DNA of 64,000 bases from F-183 sp964627455 (GCA_964627455.1 CAZVKC010000019.1:39296-103295); one strand, 5' to 3'. Shown: positions 8,189-17,421, counted from the first letter of the stretch. The notes: generated by a model from the sequence alone, not told the origin. Numbers and translations are program-made.

Positions 8189-9457
8189 GTGGACCTCACC
8201 TATAGCAAGGCCGTCGCCTTAGCCATTCCGGTCTTCATCACGCTGATCTTCATCGAGATCCTCGTGGACCGCTTCCGCGGCGCCCGCTACTACCGCCTGG
8301 CCGATGCGCTCAACAGCCTTTCCTGCGGCATCATCAGCACCGGAGTCCGCGTATTCTTCGGCTTTCTCGGCGTCTTCTTCTACGACTGGACCCTGCATCA
8401 CCTCGCCCCGGTTGCGTTGCCTGCATCGAGCTGGGCCGTCTGGATCTTCGCGTTTGTCCTCTACGACCTCTGTTATTACTGGAACCATCGCTGGGGACAC
8501 ACGGTCGGCGTCTTCTGGGCTTCCCACGTCGTCCATCATCAAAGCGAGGAATTCAACCTCACGACCGCACTTCGCCAGACGGGCACCGGGTCCTTCCTCG
8601 GCTGGATCTTCTACATCCCGCTCGCCCTCTGCGGCGTTCCTCTCAGCGTCTTCTTGATGGTTGGCGTGATCCAGTTGTTCTACCAGTTCTGGCCGCACAC
8701 GCAGTTGATCGGCCGCATGGGGATCCTCGACCGCTGGGTGCAGACGCCGTCCAACCACCGGGTCCACCACGCACAGAACACACGCTATCTCGACAAAAAC
8801 TACGTCGGCGTGTTCCTCATCTGGGATCACATCTTCGGAACCTATCAGGAGGAACTCGAAGACGATCCCTGCATCTACGGCATCCGCGGGCAACTCAAGA
8901 GTTGGAATCCGGTCTGGGCAAACCTCCACTATTACTGGGCAATGGCAAAGGATTCATGGCGCGCCTCGTCGTGGAAGGACAAGCTGTACGTATGGATCGC
9001 GCCGCCCGGCTGGCGTCCGGCGGATGTCGCCGTGAATTATCCCAAGCCGGCCTACGATCCGCTGGTCGACTTCGAGAAGTACGATCCGGCGCGGAACGCG
9101 GCCCTCAGCTGGTACGCGTTTGCGCAGTTCACAATTCTGATTGTGTGGAACAGCCACTTCCTGGGCCTGCTGCAAAAGCAGTCCATGGCGTGGAACCTCG
9201 TCTATTTCCTGGTCATCCTCGCCGGGCTGCTCTGCGTGGGCGGGATCCTCGAGAACCAGTCGCGCTGGCTGGCAGTCGAGGCCGCCCGCTGGATCCTCAC
9301 CCTGGCCGCCGTGTTCTACACCGGGAGCTGGTTCGGAACCGGTTCGAATCAGGCCCTGGCCGCCATCACCGGATCCGGCGCGATCTCATTGATTTGGCTG
9401 GCCTTCGCCTCATTCCGAACGCCCCTCGCGCCCCGCCGTCCGGCCGCAACCGCTTAA
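8189..9457 (+). CDS. Membrane fatty-acid hydroxylase / sterol-desaturase family protein
   Basis: Integral membrane di-iron enzyme family acting on lipids. Four or more hydrophobic helices are interleaved with the His clusters of the superfamily: HRWGH, HVVHHQSEE, and HRVHHAQN (residues ~95-200), with HTQL between them. The family catalytic part ends around FGTYQEE; a C-terminal extension of ~170 residues adds further hydrophobic helices, longer than the usual 250-300 residues. I chose GTG 8189 as start because it leads into the first membrane helix; no strong RBS is visible and earlier in-frame codons would run through the antisense region of the neighbour. 422 residues. A second, shorter family member lies at 45579. 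Confidence 0.8.
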   Translation: MDLTYSKAVALAIPVFITLIFIEILVDRFRGARYYRLADALNSLSCGIISTGVRVFFGFLGVFFYDWTLHHLAPVALPASSWAVWIFAFVLYDLCYYWNHRWGHTVGVFWASHVVHHQSEEFNLTTALRQTGTGSFLGWIFYIPLALCGVPLSVFLMVGVIQLFYQFWPHTQLIGRMGILDRWVQTPSNHRVHHAQNTRYLDKNYVGVFLIWDHIFGTYQEELEDDPCIYGIRGQLKSWNPVWANLHYYWAMAKDSWRASSWKDKLYVWIAPPGWRPADVAVNYPKPAYDPLVDFEKYDPARNAALSWYAFAQFTILIVWNSHFLGLLQKQSMAWNLVYFLVILAGLLCVGGILENQSRWLAVEAARWILTLAAVFYTGSWFGTGSNQALAAITGSGAISLIWLAFASFRTPLAPRRPAATA

Positions 9458-9521
9458 TCCTCGAAAAATTTTTGCACCAAAACGACCTTCGTTTACGCCT
9501 TGTAGATTGAAGGCGAAAACA

Positions 9522-9638
9522 TTTGGTTGGTTAATTGGTTGGTTGGCTGATTGATTGGTTGCCTGGTTGGTTCGTTGGCTTCTTGGTTGATTGCTTGAAA
9601 CTTGGTTCGTTGAAACCGATTGGTTGGTTTGTTGGTTA
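9522..9638. repeat. Degenerate TTGGTTGG low-complexity tract
   Basis: About 117 bp made of imperfect TTGGTTGG/TTGATTGG units, ending inside the stop codon of the 9636-11216 kinase gene. It lies between two convergent genes. On the minus strand it would read as Asn-Gln-Thr-rich peptide in more than one frame, but no start or RBS supports translation. Probably slipped-strand expansion. Confidence 0.8.
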
Positions 9639-11216
9639 CTGCGCGCAGCGGAAACCGACATCCGGCGCAAAATAGCGGGCCGGAGCCGGAATCCACTCCC
9701 GCATCTTTCCCTCTTGCAAAGGCCGGAGAAACGATCCGCCCTTGATGATCCGCCACTCTTCGAACTCCGTCGGCGCCGGCTGCAGTAGCCTCGCAAAATC
9801 CCGCACCGACATGATGCTCGGATTCCGCCGGTCGGCGACCCATTCCGCGGCATTGCCCGCGAGATGCAGGATCCCTAAGGGACTCGCACCCGACTGCATG
9901 GAATCCGCCGAGACCAGGTGGCGCTGCTGCATCCGTGGATTGTCCGCGACATTCGCAAGAGTCGCATCCGCCTGATCGCCCCACGGAAAGCTGCGCTGCA
10001 AATCGCCCGCCGCAAGCATCCACTCCGCTTCGGTCGGCAGACGCTTACCCGCCCACCGGCAATAAGCCTCGGCCTCGACTGCCGAGACGTTGACCACAGG
10101 CTGTCCCGGGTTGTCGGCTGAGAATCCGGGCGGCAACTGCCTCTTCGCATCGCTCGCAAAAGCCTGATACTGCTCGTTCGTCACCTCGCAGCGGTCGATC
10201 TTCGCCGTCCCGCCGGGCAGTTTCACCATATTGCTGGACGCCAGGGACGCCCTGCCCGGACTTCCGTCCAGGACCTTCATCATTCCCGCGCCACCGGCAA
10301 TTGCCGCCAGCAGCGCCGCGGCGACGCCGTAAACCCAGCCCATGCTCCGCTGGCCCGGAGCCTGAGTCGCTGCGGTCGCTACCCCGGTGGGCAGAACTCC
10401 CGTTTCCGGATTCGCCGCCAGCCACTGTTCCAACTCCGCGATCACAGGCGTGAAACTCTCCGGGCGGTCTTCGGGTTTCTGCGCGGCACACCGCTCCACC
10501 ACGCTCCGCAACTCCGCTGGCAAACCTGCCAGGGCTTCGAACGTGACCGGCTTATTGAGGATCTCCTCGATCAACCGCTGCATGGTGTCGCCCGTGCGCG
10601 CCCGAACACCGCTGAACAACTCGAACAGCACTAGCCCGTACGAATAGAGATCCGTGCGGACACTCGCCGGCGACCCGCACACCTGTTCCGGCGGCATGTA
10701 GTGAGGCGTGCCGATCACCATCCCCGGCATCGTCATGTTCATCGCCTCGGACTTCGCGATGCCGAAGTCGATCAGCCTCGCCACGCCTGCTTCATCGATG
10801 TGAATGTTGTCCGGCTTGATATCGCGATGCAGGATCCCCAGCTTATGCACATACTCCAGCGCCTTGGCCGCCTCGATTCCGATGCGAACCCGGTTCTGCA
10901 GCGATCCGCCGCTGCCTTCCTTGATCACCTTCGACAGCGAACGCCCCTGCAGGAACTCGAGCACCAGATACGGCGCGTGGCCTTCATCCGAATAGTCGAG
11001 CGTCCGCACGATGTGCGGGTGATTCACCTGGCTGCCTAATTGCGCTTCAGCCAGAAAACGCTGCCGCATGGAGGGATCCGAAGCTCCATGGGCCGAGAGA
11101 ATCTTGAACGCGACGGTCCGGTGGAGGACGCAGTCCACTGCGCGATAAACCTCCGCCATTCCCCCGCCAAGGTATTCCTCGAGTTGATACTTTCCGATAC
11201 GGGCCGGTAGTTGCAT
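9636..11216 (-). CDS. Ser/Thr protein kinase fused to a formylglycine-generating-enzyme-like domain
   Basis: Residues ~8-270 are a eukaryote-type kinase: Gly loop LGGGMAEVY, Lys in AFKIL, catalytic HRDIKPDN, DFGIAK and a TPHYMPPEQV activation segment. A single membrane helix (WVYGVAAALLAAIAGGAGMM, ~295-315) separates it from a C-terminal FGE/SUMF1-like domain (~330-526) with EVTNEQYQAF, CRWAGKRLPTEAEW, PWG and GFRCAQ at the end. All kinase catalytic residues are present. The FGE-like part sits on the opposite side of the membrane in this topology and may bind ligand rather than oxidise Cys; that is inference. 526 residues. It is followed by a TTGG repeat and overlaps no other gene. Confidence 0.88.
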   Translation of the reverse strand: MQLPARIGKYQLEEYLGGGMAEVYRAVDCVLHRTVAFKILSAHGASDPSMRQRFLAEAQLGSQVNHPHIVRTLDYSDEGHAPYLVLEFLQGRSLSKVIKEGSGGSLQNRVRIGIEAAKALEYVHKLGILHRDIKPDNIHIDEAGVARLIDFGIAKSEAMNMTMPGMVIGTPHYMPPEQVCGSPASVRTDLYSYGLVLFELFSGVRARTGDTMQRLIEEILNKPVTFEALAGLPAELRSVVERCAAQKPEDRPESFTPVIAELEQWLAANPETGVLPTGVATAATQAPGQRSMGWVYGVAAALLAAIAGGAGMMKVLDGSPGRASLASSNMVKLPGGTAKIDRCEVTNEQYQAFASDAKRQLPPGFSADNPGQPVVNVSAVEAEAYCRWAGKRLPTEAEWMLAAGDLQRSFPWGDQADATLANVADNPRMQQRHLVSADSMQSGASPLGILHLAGNAAEWVADRRNPSIMSVRDFARLLQPAPTEFEEWRIIKGGSFLRPLQEGKMREWIPAPARYFAPDVGFRCAQ

Positions 11217-11274
11217 GGCGATATACTGCGACTACCGTCTTATCGTCGAAGGGTAACGAATCCAATAGAGTACG

Positions 11275-12507
11275 TTAGGCCGTCACAGTCCTGGCTTTGG
11301 CAAGGAAATCCGGGTCGATGGTGACGCCGAGCCCCGGTCCGGTGGGCGTCGTCAGCAGCCCCTTCTCGCTCCGCAAACTCGATGTCTCGGAACTCACCGG
11401 CAGCGTGTCGTCCTCGCCCTTGTATTCCTGGTGCGCGCCGCAATTGGGCACGACCGAGGCGAAGTGCGCGATGTACAGGAATCCGAGTCCGCCGCCGGAC
11501 ATGTGCGGCGTGCAATCAAGGCCCGCGGCTTCGGCCATGCGCGCGACCTTCAGCGACCGGATCATCCCGCCGAAATACAACAGATCGGGCTGGATCACCT
11601 GCGCCGTGCCGGTCTCGATGATCCGCCGGAAGCCGCGCAGACTCATCTCCTCTTCGCCGAGCGCGATGCGGATCTGCAGCGTGTCCGCGATCTGCTTCGT
11701 CTCTTCGTAATAGTCGAACGGAACCGGCTCTTCGAAGAATCCGAACCGGTGCGCCTCCATCATGCGGCCGATGCGAATCGCCATCGGGACGTCATAGGAT
11801 CCGTTGGCGTCTGCATAGATCGCCATGCGATCGCCAAAGGTCTTGCGCGTGAGCGGGATCATGACTTCGTCGCGCCTGGTCGACGCCGCGTCGTAACGCA
11901 TGCGCGCCCCGAGCCGGAACTTGATCGCACTGGCGCCGGTTTCGCTCACGATCTTCTGCAGATACGCGATCTCCGCCTCCGGCGCGTTGCCGCGATTGCC
12001 GCTCGCCCGATAGACGGGAATCTGCTTGCGGATCACCTTGCCGAATAGTTCCCCCAGCGGCTTGCCGATGGTCTTGCCCATCAGGTCGAGGATCGCGATT
12101 TCGGTCACCGCGACGCTCACCCAGAAGGGCAGTCCCTGCCACTTGTAGTTCGATGCGTCGAGATACACGCCCTGCAGCAGAGATTCGAGATCCCGCGCGT
12201 CTTTGCCGGCAAAAAACGGCGCGACCTTCCTGACCAGGATCGGGTACGCGGCGCCCATCACCGATGAATGCGCGTCGGCGTATCCCGTCACGCCGTCCCT
12301 GGAGCGCGCACGCACGATGTAGCTTTTGCCGTTGCGCAGGAGTTCGATCGACTCGATACGAATGGGTTCGCGGAAGAGTTCACTGCGCAGCACCGGCGCG
12401 TTCATCGCCGCGGCGATTTTCGGATTCGGAGAAGTTGCCGCGCCCGCCGTCGAGACAGCAGTCGCAGCCGCCGCGCTGCCCAGCCAGTGGCGCCGTGTGA
12501 TGCTCAT
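11275..12507 (-). CDS. Enolase-superfamily (mandelate racemase/muconate lactonising type) enzyme with Tat signal
   Basis: The start MSITRRHWLGSAAAATAVST is a twin-arginine signal; start ATG 12507. The barrel carries the metal ligands in order: DANGSYD, FFEEPVPF and LGEEEMS, then the Asp of IQPDLLYFGG and the His of TPHMSGGG, the dyad of the mandelate racemase subgroup; IKFRLG supplies the first Lys. It should abstract a proton alpha to a carboxylate of an acid sugar or similar; the substrate cannot be read from sequence. 410 residues. It starts 10 bp after the stop of the receiver-phosphatase gene, so the two are probably one transcript. Confidence 0.87.
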   Translation of the reverse strand: MSITRRHWLGSAAAATAVSTAGAATSPNPKIAAAMNAPVLRSELFREPIRIESIELLRNGKSYIVRARSRDGVTGYADAHSSVMGAAYPILVRKVAPFFAGKDARDLESLLQGVYLDASNYKWQGLPFWVSVAVTEIAILDLMGKTIGKPLGELFGKVIRKQIPVYRASGNRGNAPEAEIAYLQKIVSETGASAIKFRLGARMRYDAASTRRDEVMIPLTRKTFGDRMAIYADANGSYDVPMAIRIGRMMEAHRFGFFEEPVPFDYYEETKQIADTLQIRIALGEEEMSLRGFRRIIETGTAQVIQPDLLYFGGMIRSLKVARMAEAAGLDCTPHMSGGGLGFLYIAHFASVVPNCGAHQEYKGEDDTLPVSSETSSLRSEKGLLTTPTGPGLGVTIDPDFLAKARTVTA

Positions 12508-12517
12508 GCCAACCAGC

Positions 12518-13633
12518 TTATTGCAGGTTGCCGAGCGCCCGCAGACCAACGAGCGTCATGTCGTCCGCATGGTCCCCGTGCGAATACTCTTCGGCCGCAC
12601 GCGCGACGGCCGACACGACATCCGTCATCGGGAACCCGTGCATCCGGCGCATCACCGCTTCCACGCGCTTCTCGCCGAACTCGTCACCCAAATCGATGCC
12701 GGCTTCCGTGACGCCATCGGTGAAGAGCAGCACGGTGTCCCCCGGCGTCAATTCGAGGACCTCGATATCCGTCTCGAACGCGTCCATGATCCCCAACACG
12801 GTCGCCGTCGTATCCAGCCGCCGCATCGGAGCGCCCGGAGCCGCCGGCATCAGCAGCGCCGGAGGATGCCCGCAGTTGGCGTACTCGAACCGGCAGGTCC
12901 GCGGGTCGAAGATCCCGAAGAAAGCCGTCGCAAAGTGGGCCGGAGGCGTCGACCGGAAGAAGTGCGAATTCACTGCCTGCAGCATCGTCCGCAGGTCCGA
13001 GGTCGACGGCTGCGTGCGGAACAACGCCTGCAGATTCGCCATCAAAAGCGCCGCCGGAACCCCCTTGCCGGACACATCCGCCAAAACGAACCCAATCCGT
13101 CCGTCGGGAAACCGCAGGAAGTCGTAGTAGTCGCCGCCGATCTCGCGCGCCGGGACGCACAAACCCTCGAACTCGATCCCTTCCGACCGGCCGCCGCGTT
13201 CCGGAAACAACCCCTGCTGCACGGTCCGCGCGATCTCCAGTTCCGAATGCGCCTGCTTCGCGGACTTCGCGATCTGCTTTTCGACGACGGCCAGCAGCTT
13301 GTTGTTATCCCAAGGCTTTTGAATGAAATCCGAGGCGCCGCGCTGCATTGCTTCGACCGCCAGGTCGATGCTGCTCCAGGCGGTCATCACCACGATCGGG
13401 GCCGTGCCGGTCCGGGCGCGAACGCTCGCCACCAGTTCCAGGCCCTCTGCGCCGGACGTCGTGTCGCGCGTGTAGTTCATATCCATCAGGATCATGTCGT
13501 ACGACGCCTGCTCCAGCCGTCCGATCAGCGCCGCCGGGCTATCGGCCGTGTCGATGCGGTATCCGGCGCCCTTCAGGAGAAGGCGCAAAGCCTCGACCAC
13601 GTCCGCCTGGTCGTCGCACACTAAGACCCGCAT
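12518..13633 (-). CDS. Response regulator with PP2C-type (SpoIIE) phosphatase output
   Basis: N-terminal receiver domain (residues 1-~125) with the acidic pocket CDDQ, phospho-acceptor Asp51 in MILMDMNY, Thr in VVMTAW and Lys in IQKPWD. A short coiled linker (KQIAKSAKQAHSELEIARTVQQGLFP) leads to a PPM/SpoIIE phosphatase domain with metal-binding GGDYYDF, LADVSGKG and FTDGVTEA. Such RsbU-like proteins dephosphorylate an anti-sigma antagonist after phosphorylation, switching partner proteins. 371 residues from ATG 13633. No sigma or anti-sigma gene is adjacent; the next gene in the same direction is the enolase-family enzyme. Confidence 0.92.
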   Translation of the reverse strand: MRVLVCDDQADVVEALRLLLKGAGYRIDTADSPAALIGRLEQASYDMILMDMNYTRDTTSGAEGLELVASVRARTGTAPIVVMTAWSSIDLAVEAMQRGASDFIQKPWDNNKLLAVVEKQIAKSAKQAHSELEIARTVQQGLFPERGGRSEGIEFEGLCVPAREIGGDYYDFLRFPDGRIGFVLADVSGKGVPAALLMANLQALFRTQPSTSDLRTMLQAVNSHFFRSTPPAHFATAFFGIFDPRTCRFEYANCGHPPALLMPAAPGAPMRRLDTTATVLGIMDAFETDIEVLELTPGDTVLLFTDGVTEAGIDLGDEFGEKRVEAVMRRMHGFPMTDVVSAVARAAEEYSHGDHADDMTLVGLRALGNLQ

Positions 13634-13751
13634 GTCTCTTACTATGCTAAGACACCTCAGGGCGGCGGCCATGCTGGTTGGACGATTCGGATTCCGAAGC
13701 GTGCCGGGGACTTGATATACTGCGAACTGTCCGTTCCCAAAAACGGAGTTT

Positions 13752-14135
13752 ATGCCTCACAGACTCGGCGACGACATCGACGATTTTTGTATCAAGTGCA
13801 AGCGTCTCACGAATCACTCCATTGTGTCCCTGATCGAGGAGAAGGCGGCCAAAGTCCGCTGTCGCACCTGCTATCACGATCACGATTACCGCAATGAGGA
13901 GCCGCTACCTTCAAAGAAGGATTTGAAGAAGGCCGCGCTGCTCGAAGAGGCACTCAAAGGCGGCGCCGCTGCGCTCGACGGCGACGAAGAACCGGAACTG
14001 CTCGACGAAGAAACTGAGGCGGACGAAGCAGTCGGCGGCGACGACGGGGATGAGGACGAAGATTCGCCCAAGACAGCCGCCACCTCTGCAAAGAAGGGCG
14101 CGGCTAAGAAAGCCGCCGCCAAAAAGAAAAAGTAA
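13752..14135 (+). CDS. Small zinc-ribbon-like protein with acidic and Lys/Ala tail
   Basis: 127 residues. The N-terminal ~45 residues contain two CxxC pairs (CIKC and CRTC, ~22 residues apart), a likely zinc ribbon. The middle is highly acidic (EEPELLDEETEADEA, GDDGDEDED) and the end is a histone-H1-like Lys/Ala tail (KKGAAKKAAAKKKK). RBS GGAG precedes ATG 13752. The charge pattern suggests binding to nucleic acid or a basic protein partner. It is divergent from the response regulator and abuts (0 bp) the convergent isomerase gene. No family name recognised. Confidence 0.75.
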   Translation: MPHRLGDDIDDFCIKCKRLTNHSIVSLIEEKAAKVRCRTCYHDHDYRNEEPLPSKKDLKKAALLEEALKGGAAALDGDEEPELLDEETEADEAVGGDDGDEDEDSPKTAATSAKKGAAKKAAAKKKK

Positions 14136-15032
14136 CTACACCGGGAACGCGTCGGCCTGCCGGTAGGCTTCGGTCACGCGCCGGAACCCTTCGATTCCGG
14201 GCTTGAGCATGCCGTGTTCGAGCCCGATGATCCCTTTGTATCCCTTCTGGTACAGCACCTTGAAAATGTTCTGGTAGTTCATCTCACCGGTGCCAGGCTC
14301 CTTGCGGCCCGGCACGTCGCCGGTCTGGAAGTAGCCGATCAGATCCCAGTACATGTTGATGTTGTTGATGATGTTCCCCTCGGAGATCTGCTGGTGGTAC
14401 ATGTCGAACAGGATCTTCACCTGCGGGTGGTTCACCTGTCCGATGATCTCCGCAGCGTGCTCGGAAAAGACCACGAAGTAGCCGGCGTGATCGACCTTGT
14501 GATTCAGCGGTTCGAGCACCAGCACGAGTTTGGACTTCTCGACGATCTCCGCCGCGCGCTTGAGGACATCGACGCAATTGCGCGTCTGCTGCTCGAAGGT
14601 CAGGTTCTGGACGCTCAGTCCACTGGTCACCGTAGCCACTTCGTTGCCGACGATCTTGTGAAGTTCGACCGCCTTGCGCACGTCTTCGAGGAACGTCTTG
14701 TGCGGGGCGCGATCGGGCATCGCCGTTTGCCGCCAGCCGCCGCGATTGACGACGAAGGTCCCCATTGAGAGCTTCAGGCTTTCCATTTTCTTGCGGAGTT
14801 CCTCGCATTGCTGCGGAGTGCGCGAGGGAAGTCCGTTGTACTCGAACGCCGTGTAGCCGGCTTCCGCGAAGATCTCCAGTTGCCGCATCTGCGACTCGGG
14901 ATTCAGCCAGCCGAGGTGCGGTCCATAGCGAAGCTTGAACTTGGGAGCGGCAGCAGCGGCCTGCGACGCTTTGGGGAGGGCGGCCGCAACGGCAGCGCCC
15001 GAAGCCAGTTGCAGTAGGTTCCGGCGGTTCAT
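14136..15032 (-). CDS. Hydroxypyruvate isomerase-like sugar epimerase/isomerase with Tat signal
   Basis: TIM-barrel of the AP-endonuclease-2-like sugar isomerase family. MNRRNLLQLASGAAVAAALP is a Tat-type signal; start ATG 15032. Metal/catalytic residues appear in LVLEPLNHK, ILFDMYHQQ, FQTGDVPGRKEPGTGEMNY and GLEHG, matching the Hyi order (two Glu and the DVPGR loop). Likely acts on a small keto-acid or sugar in the periplasm. 298 residues. Its stop adjoins the stop of the small zinc protein; it diverges from the RocB-like gene by 39 bp. Confidence 0.85.
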   Translation of the reverse strand: MNRRNLLQLASGAAVAAALPKASQAAAAAPKFKLRYGPHLGWLNPESQMRQLEIFAEAGYTAFEYNGLPSRTPQQCEELRKKMESLKLSMGTFVVNRGGWRQTAMPDRAPHKTFLEDVRKAVELHKIVGNEVATVTSGLSVQNLTFEQQTRNCVDVLKRAAEIVEKSKLVLVLEPLNHKVDHAGYFVVFSEHAAEIIGQVNHPQVKILFDMYHQQISEGNIINNINMYWDLIGYFQTGDVPGRKEPGTGEMNYQNIFKVLYQKGYKGIIGLEHGMLKPGIEGFRRVTEAYRQADAFPV

Positions 15033-15071
15033 TCGAAAATTATCATAACGCAGAGGCAGTACACTAGCCCT

Positions 15072-16601
15072 TTGAAGCCGCAATCGATCCGCGAACTCGC
15101 CATCCGCCTCACCCGGCGGCGCAGCGTCACAAACACTCCGGATGAAGCGGCGTTCGGTCCTTTCCTGTCGAAGCTGTTACACAGTGAGTTCCCCGGACTC
15201 GATCGCGTCTGGCGCGAGCCAACCGCCCCGGGCGATGCGTTTCCAGGACGCGAGATCGTGCTCGCCCTCTGCCGGGGACGTGGACGCCAAACCGTCCTGC
15301 TCACCGGCCACTACGACACGGTCGCGACCACCAACTTCGGACCTGCCCTCGAGCCCTTTGCATGCGATCCCGAGGCATTGACGCCGCTGTTGATCGAAGA
15401 CCTGCGCAGGTCCGACGCGAATCCGCAAGCGCTCGCGGATCTCGAATCCGGCGAATTCCTGCCCGGCCGCGGACTCCTCGACATGAAGGGCGGTCTCGCC
15501 GCTGGTCTTGCCGTGCTGCGTCAGTTCGCCGGCCAGGATCCGAAGCCTGAAGGAAACCTGCTCTTCGCCGCGGTACCCGACGAGGAAGTGGCGTCGAACG
15601 GCATGCGATCGCTGGTCGCGCGCCTGCCGCACATCTGCGCCGAACAAGACCTCGACATCCATCTGGCCATCAATCTCGATTCCGAGGTCGACAATGGTGA
15701 CGGCTCGCAAGGACGAGCGATCTTTCTCGGCAGCGTCGGCAAATTCCTGCCCCTGGTTGTGTTTCTCGGCAGACCGGCGCATGCCGGAGCGCCGTTCGAC
15801 GGAGTCAACGCCACGCTGTTGCTGGCAGAGTTCATCCGCCGCGTGGAGGCGAATCCCCAAACCGGCGACCCGCTGTCCCCGAACCCGCCCGCGCCCCCCG
15901 TCGTGCTGTATGCGCGCGAGACCCGCGACCATTACGACGTCACCATGCCGCAATCCGCCTATTGCGCGGTCAACGTGTTGACCCACACGCAGTCGGCCGC
16001 GGAGATCCTTGCCAGATTCCGGTACCTTTCAAGAGATTCCGTGCATGGGGCATTGGAGATCCTGCACGCGCGTTCGGGCGGACGGATGCCGCGCTGGCAG
16101 GGAACCATCCTCACCGTCGACGAACTGAAGCGACGCGTCAACGGAGGCGATCCCTGCGCCGCTTCGTCCATCGAAGACTGCGCGGCGTCGATCCAGCACA
16201 TGGCGGCGCAGGCAGGAATCGAAGGTCCGGCAGCGATCGTCGGATTCGCACCGCCCTTCTACCCGCGAGCCGAATGGCACGGCGGCGCCGCGCTCCTGCA
16301 GCAACTCGAAGACGCCAGGTTGTGCGTTCGTCCCTACTTCCCCGGCATTTCGGACATGAGTTTTCTCAATCCTGTCGCGGATGGCAGCGCGGAGCACGTA
16401 CAGGCGAACTGCCCGGCGACACTCGCAGGCATATCAAACGAATTGCGCGTTCCCGCCGTCAACATCGGACCCTGGGGCCGCGACTATCACCAGAAGCTCG
16501 AGCGGATCCACGCGGGCTACGCGTTCGAAGTGCTGCCGGAAGTGCTGACCAGAATCGTCCGCAGCGTCCTCAGTGCGTCATCGCATACACCACGGAGTTG
16601 A
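15072..16601 (+). CDS. M20-family metallopeptidase, RocB-like
   Basis: Zinc-dependent amide hydrolase. Family motifs: TGHYDTV (first metal His and Asp), DMKGGLAAG (bridging Asp) and PDEEVASNG (catalytic and metal Glu). The long insert with RETRDHYDVTMPQSAYCAVN and the length (509 residues, versus ~380 for ArgE/DapE) fit the RocB type, a protein of Bacillus arginine degradation whose reaction is not settled. The frame opens with TTG at 15072, placing the usual LAIRLTRRRSVTNTP directly at the N-terminus. The 3' end overlaps the convergent DUF4159 gene by 32 bp. No signal peptide, so cytoplasmic. Confidence 0.82.
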   Translation: MKPQSIRELAIRLTRRRSVTNTPDEAAFGPFLSKLLHSEFPGLDRVWREPTAPGDAFPGREIVLALCRGRGRQTVLLTGHYDTVATTNFGPALEPFACDPEALTPLLIEDLRRSDANPQALADLESGEFLPGRGLLDMKGGLAAGLAVLRQFAGQDPKPEGNLLFAAVPDEEVASNGMRSLVARLPHICAEQDLDIHLAINLDSEVDNGDGSQGRAIFLGSVGKFLPLVVFLGRPAHAGAPFDGVNATLLLAEFIRRVEANPQTGDPLSPNPPAPPVVLYARETRDHYDVTMPQSAYCAVNVLTHTQSAAEILARFRYLSRDSVHGALEILHARSGGRMPRWQGTILTVDELKRRVNGGDPCAASSIEDCAASIQHMAAQAGIEGPAAIVGFAPPFYPRAEWHGGAALLQQLEDARLCVRPYFPGISDMSFLNPVADGSAEHVQANCPATLAGISNELRVPAVNIGPWGRDYHQKLERIHAGYAFEVLPEVLTRIVRSVLSASSHTPRS

Positions 16602-17421
16602 CGCCCAGCCGGATCGCGAGAGCTGAAAACTTTTCGGGGTATCGCGGCTCATCGGCCCATTCCCAGCCGTCGCCTACATCCGAGTTAAAGCAGATGATCA
16701 CCATCAGCCGTCCCTTGTCGTCGTAGATCCCGCGCCAGTACGCCACCGTGCCATCACTGCGCCAGCGCATCGATCCGCGCAAAGCCCACTGCCCGGGGAT
16801 CTGGTAGCGTTCGTCGAGATCGTAAACCGAGTGAAACACCTGGTCCTCATTGGCGATCTCGACGATCGGGCGATCGGGGAACACTCGCTTCATGCTGTAC
16901 ACGAACCGGTCCCACTCCTCCTCGCCCCAGAAATCGTCCAGGAACAGAAAGCCACCCCGCAGCAGGTAATCGCGAAGCTTCACGACCTGCTGATCTGTAA
17001 GAAGCCAGTCGCCCATCTCGCCGCCGACCATGAACGGCCAGTTGTACACGTCGTCGCCGTCGTCGAGGTTGACCGGCTGTTCCACCGAACGCGTCTGGAT
17101 GCGCGTCAGCCGCCGCAGCGCCTGCGAAAAGTGACGGTCGGCGCGAGGATAATCCTGCGTCCAACTCGTGCCGCCTTCGAGCCAGTGCGCACGCCCGCCG
17201 CCGCGGCGGAACTTGCCGAACATCGCGTTCGGATGATTGGGATACATCAAACGGCCGAACACCCACTCGGACTTCACGTTCCAGTCCGCCGGGAGTTCGA
17301 CGTCATCGTACGGTTCCAGACTCAGATACGAACGGAACGGCAACTGAAAAGCCTCGAGCGCCGTGACCATCACGACGCCGAGGCCTATCAATAGCAGAAG
17401 TATCCGGGTTCGGATCCGCAC
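16570..17421 (-). CDS. DUF4159 protein, membrane anchored
   Basis: An N-terminal hydrophobic helix (ILLLLIGLGVVMVTALEAF) is followed by a DUF4159 domain: FGRLMYPNH, WTQDYPRADRHFSQALRRLT, WPFMVGGEMGDW, LRGGFLFLDDFWGEEEWD and FNSDVGDGWEWAD. The fold is glutamine-amidotransferase/BatA-like in related proteins; no catalytic Cys is evident here. Start is GTG 17421 with a GAGGTGAC ribosome binding site. 283 residues. It lies 18 bp after the glutamate dehydrogenase gene in the same direction, so the two are likely cotranscribed, although no functional link is obvious. Confidence 0.82.
   Translation of the reverse strand: MRIRTRILLLLIGLGVVMVTALEAFQLPFRSYLSLEPYDDVELPADWNVKSEWVFGRLMYPNHPNAMFGKFRRGGGRAHWLEGGTSWTQDYPRADRHFSQALRRLTRIQTRSVEQPVNLDDGDDVYNWPFMVGGEMGDWLLTDQQVVKLRDYLLRGGFLFLDDFWGEEEWDRFVYSMKRVFPDRPIVEIANEDQVFHSVYDLDERYQIPGQWALRGSMRWRSDGTVAYWRGIYDDKGRLMVIICFNSDVGDGWEWADEPRYPEKFSALAIRLGVNSVVYAMTH

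Noticed and set aside
9410..9853. Asn/Gln/Thr-rich peptide frames over the TTGG tract
   Set aside because: Pure product of the repeat; no RBS, no conserved start, overlaps the kinase stop.
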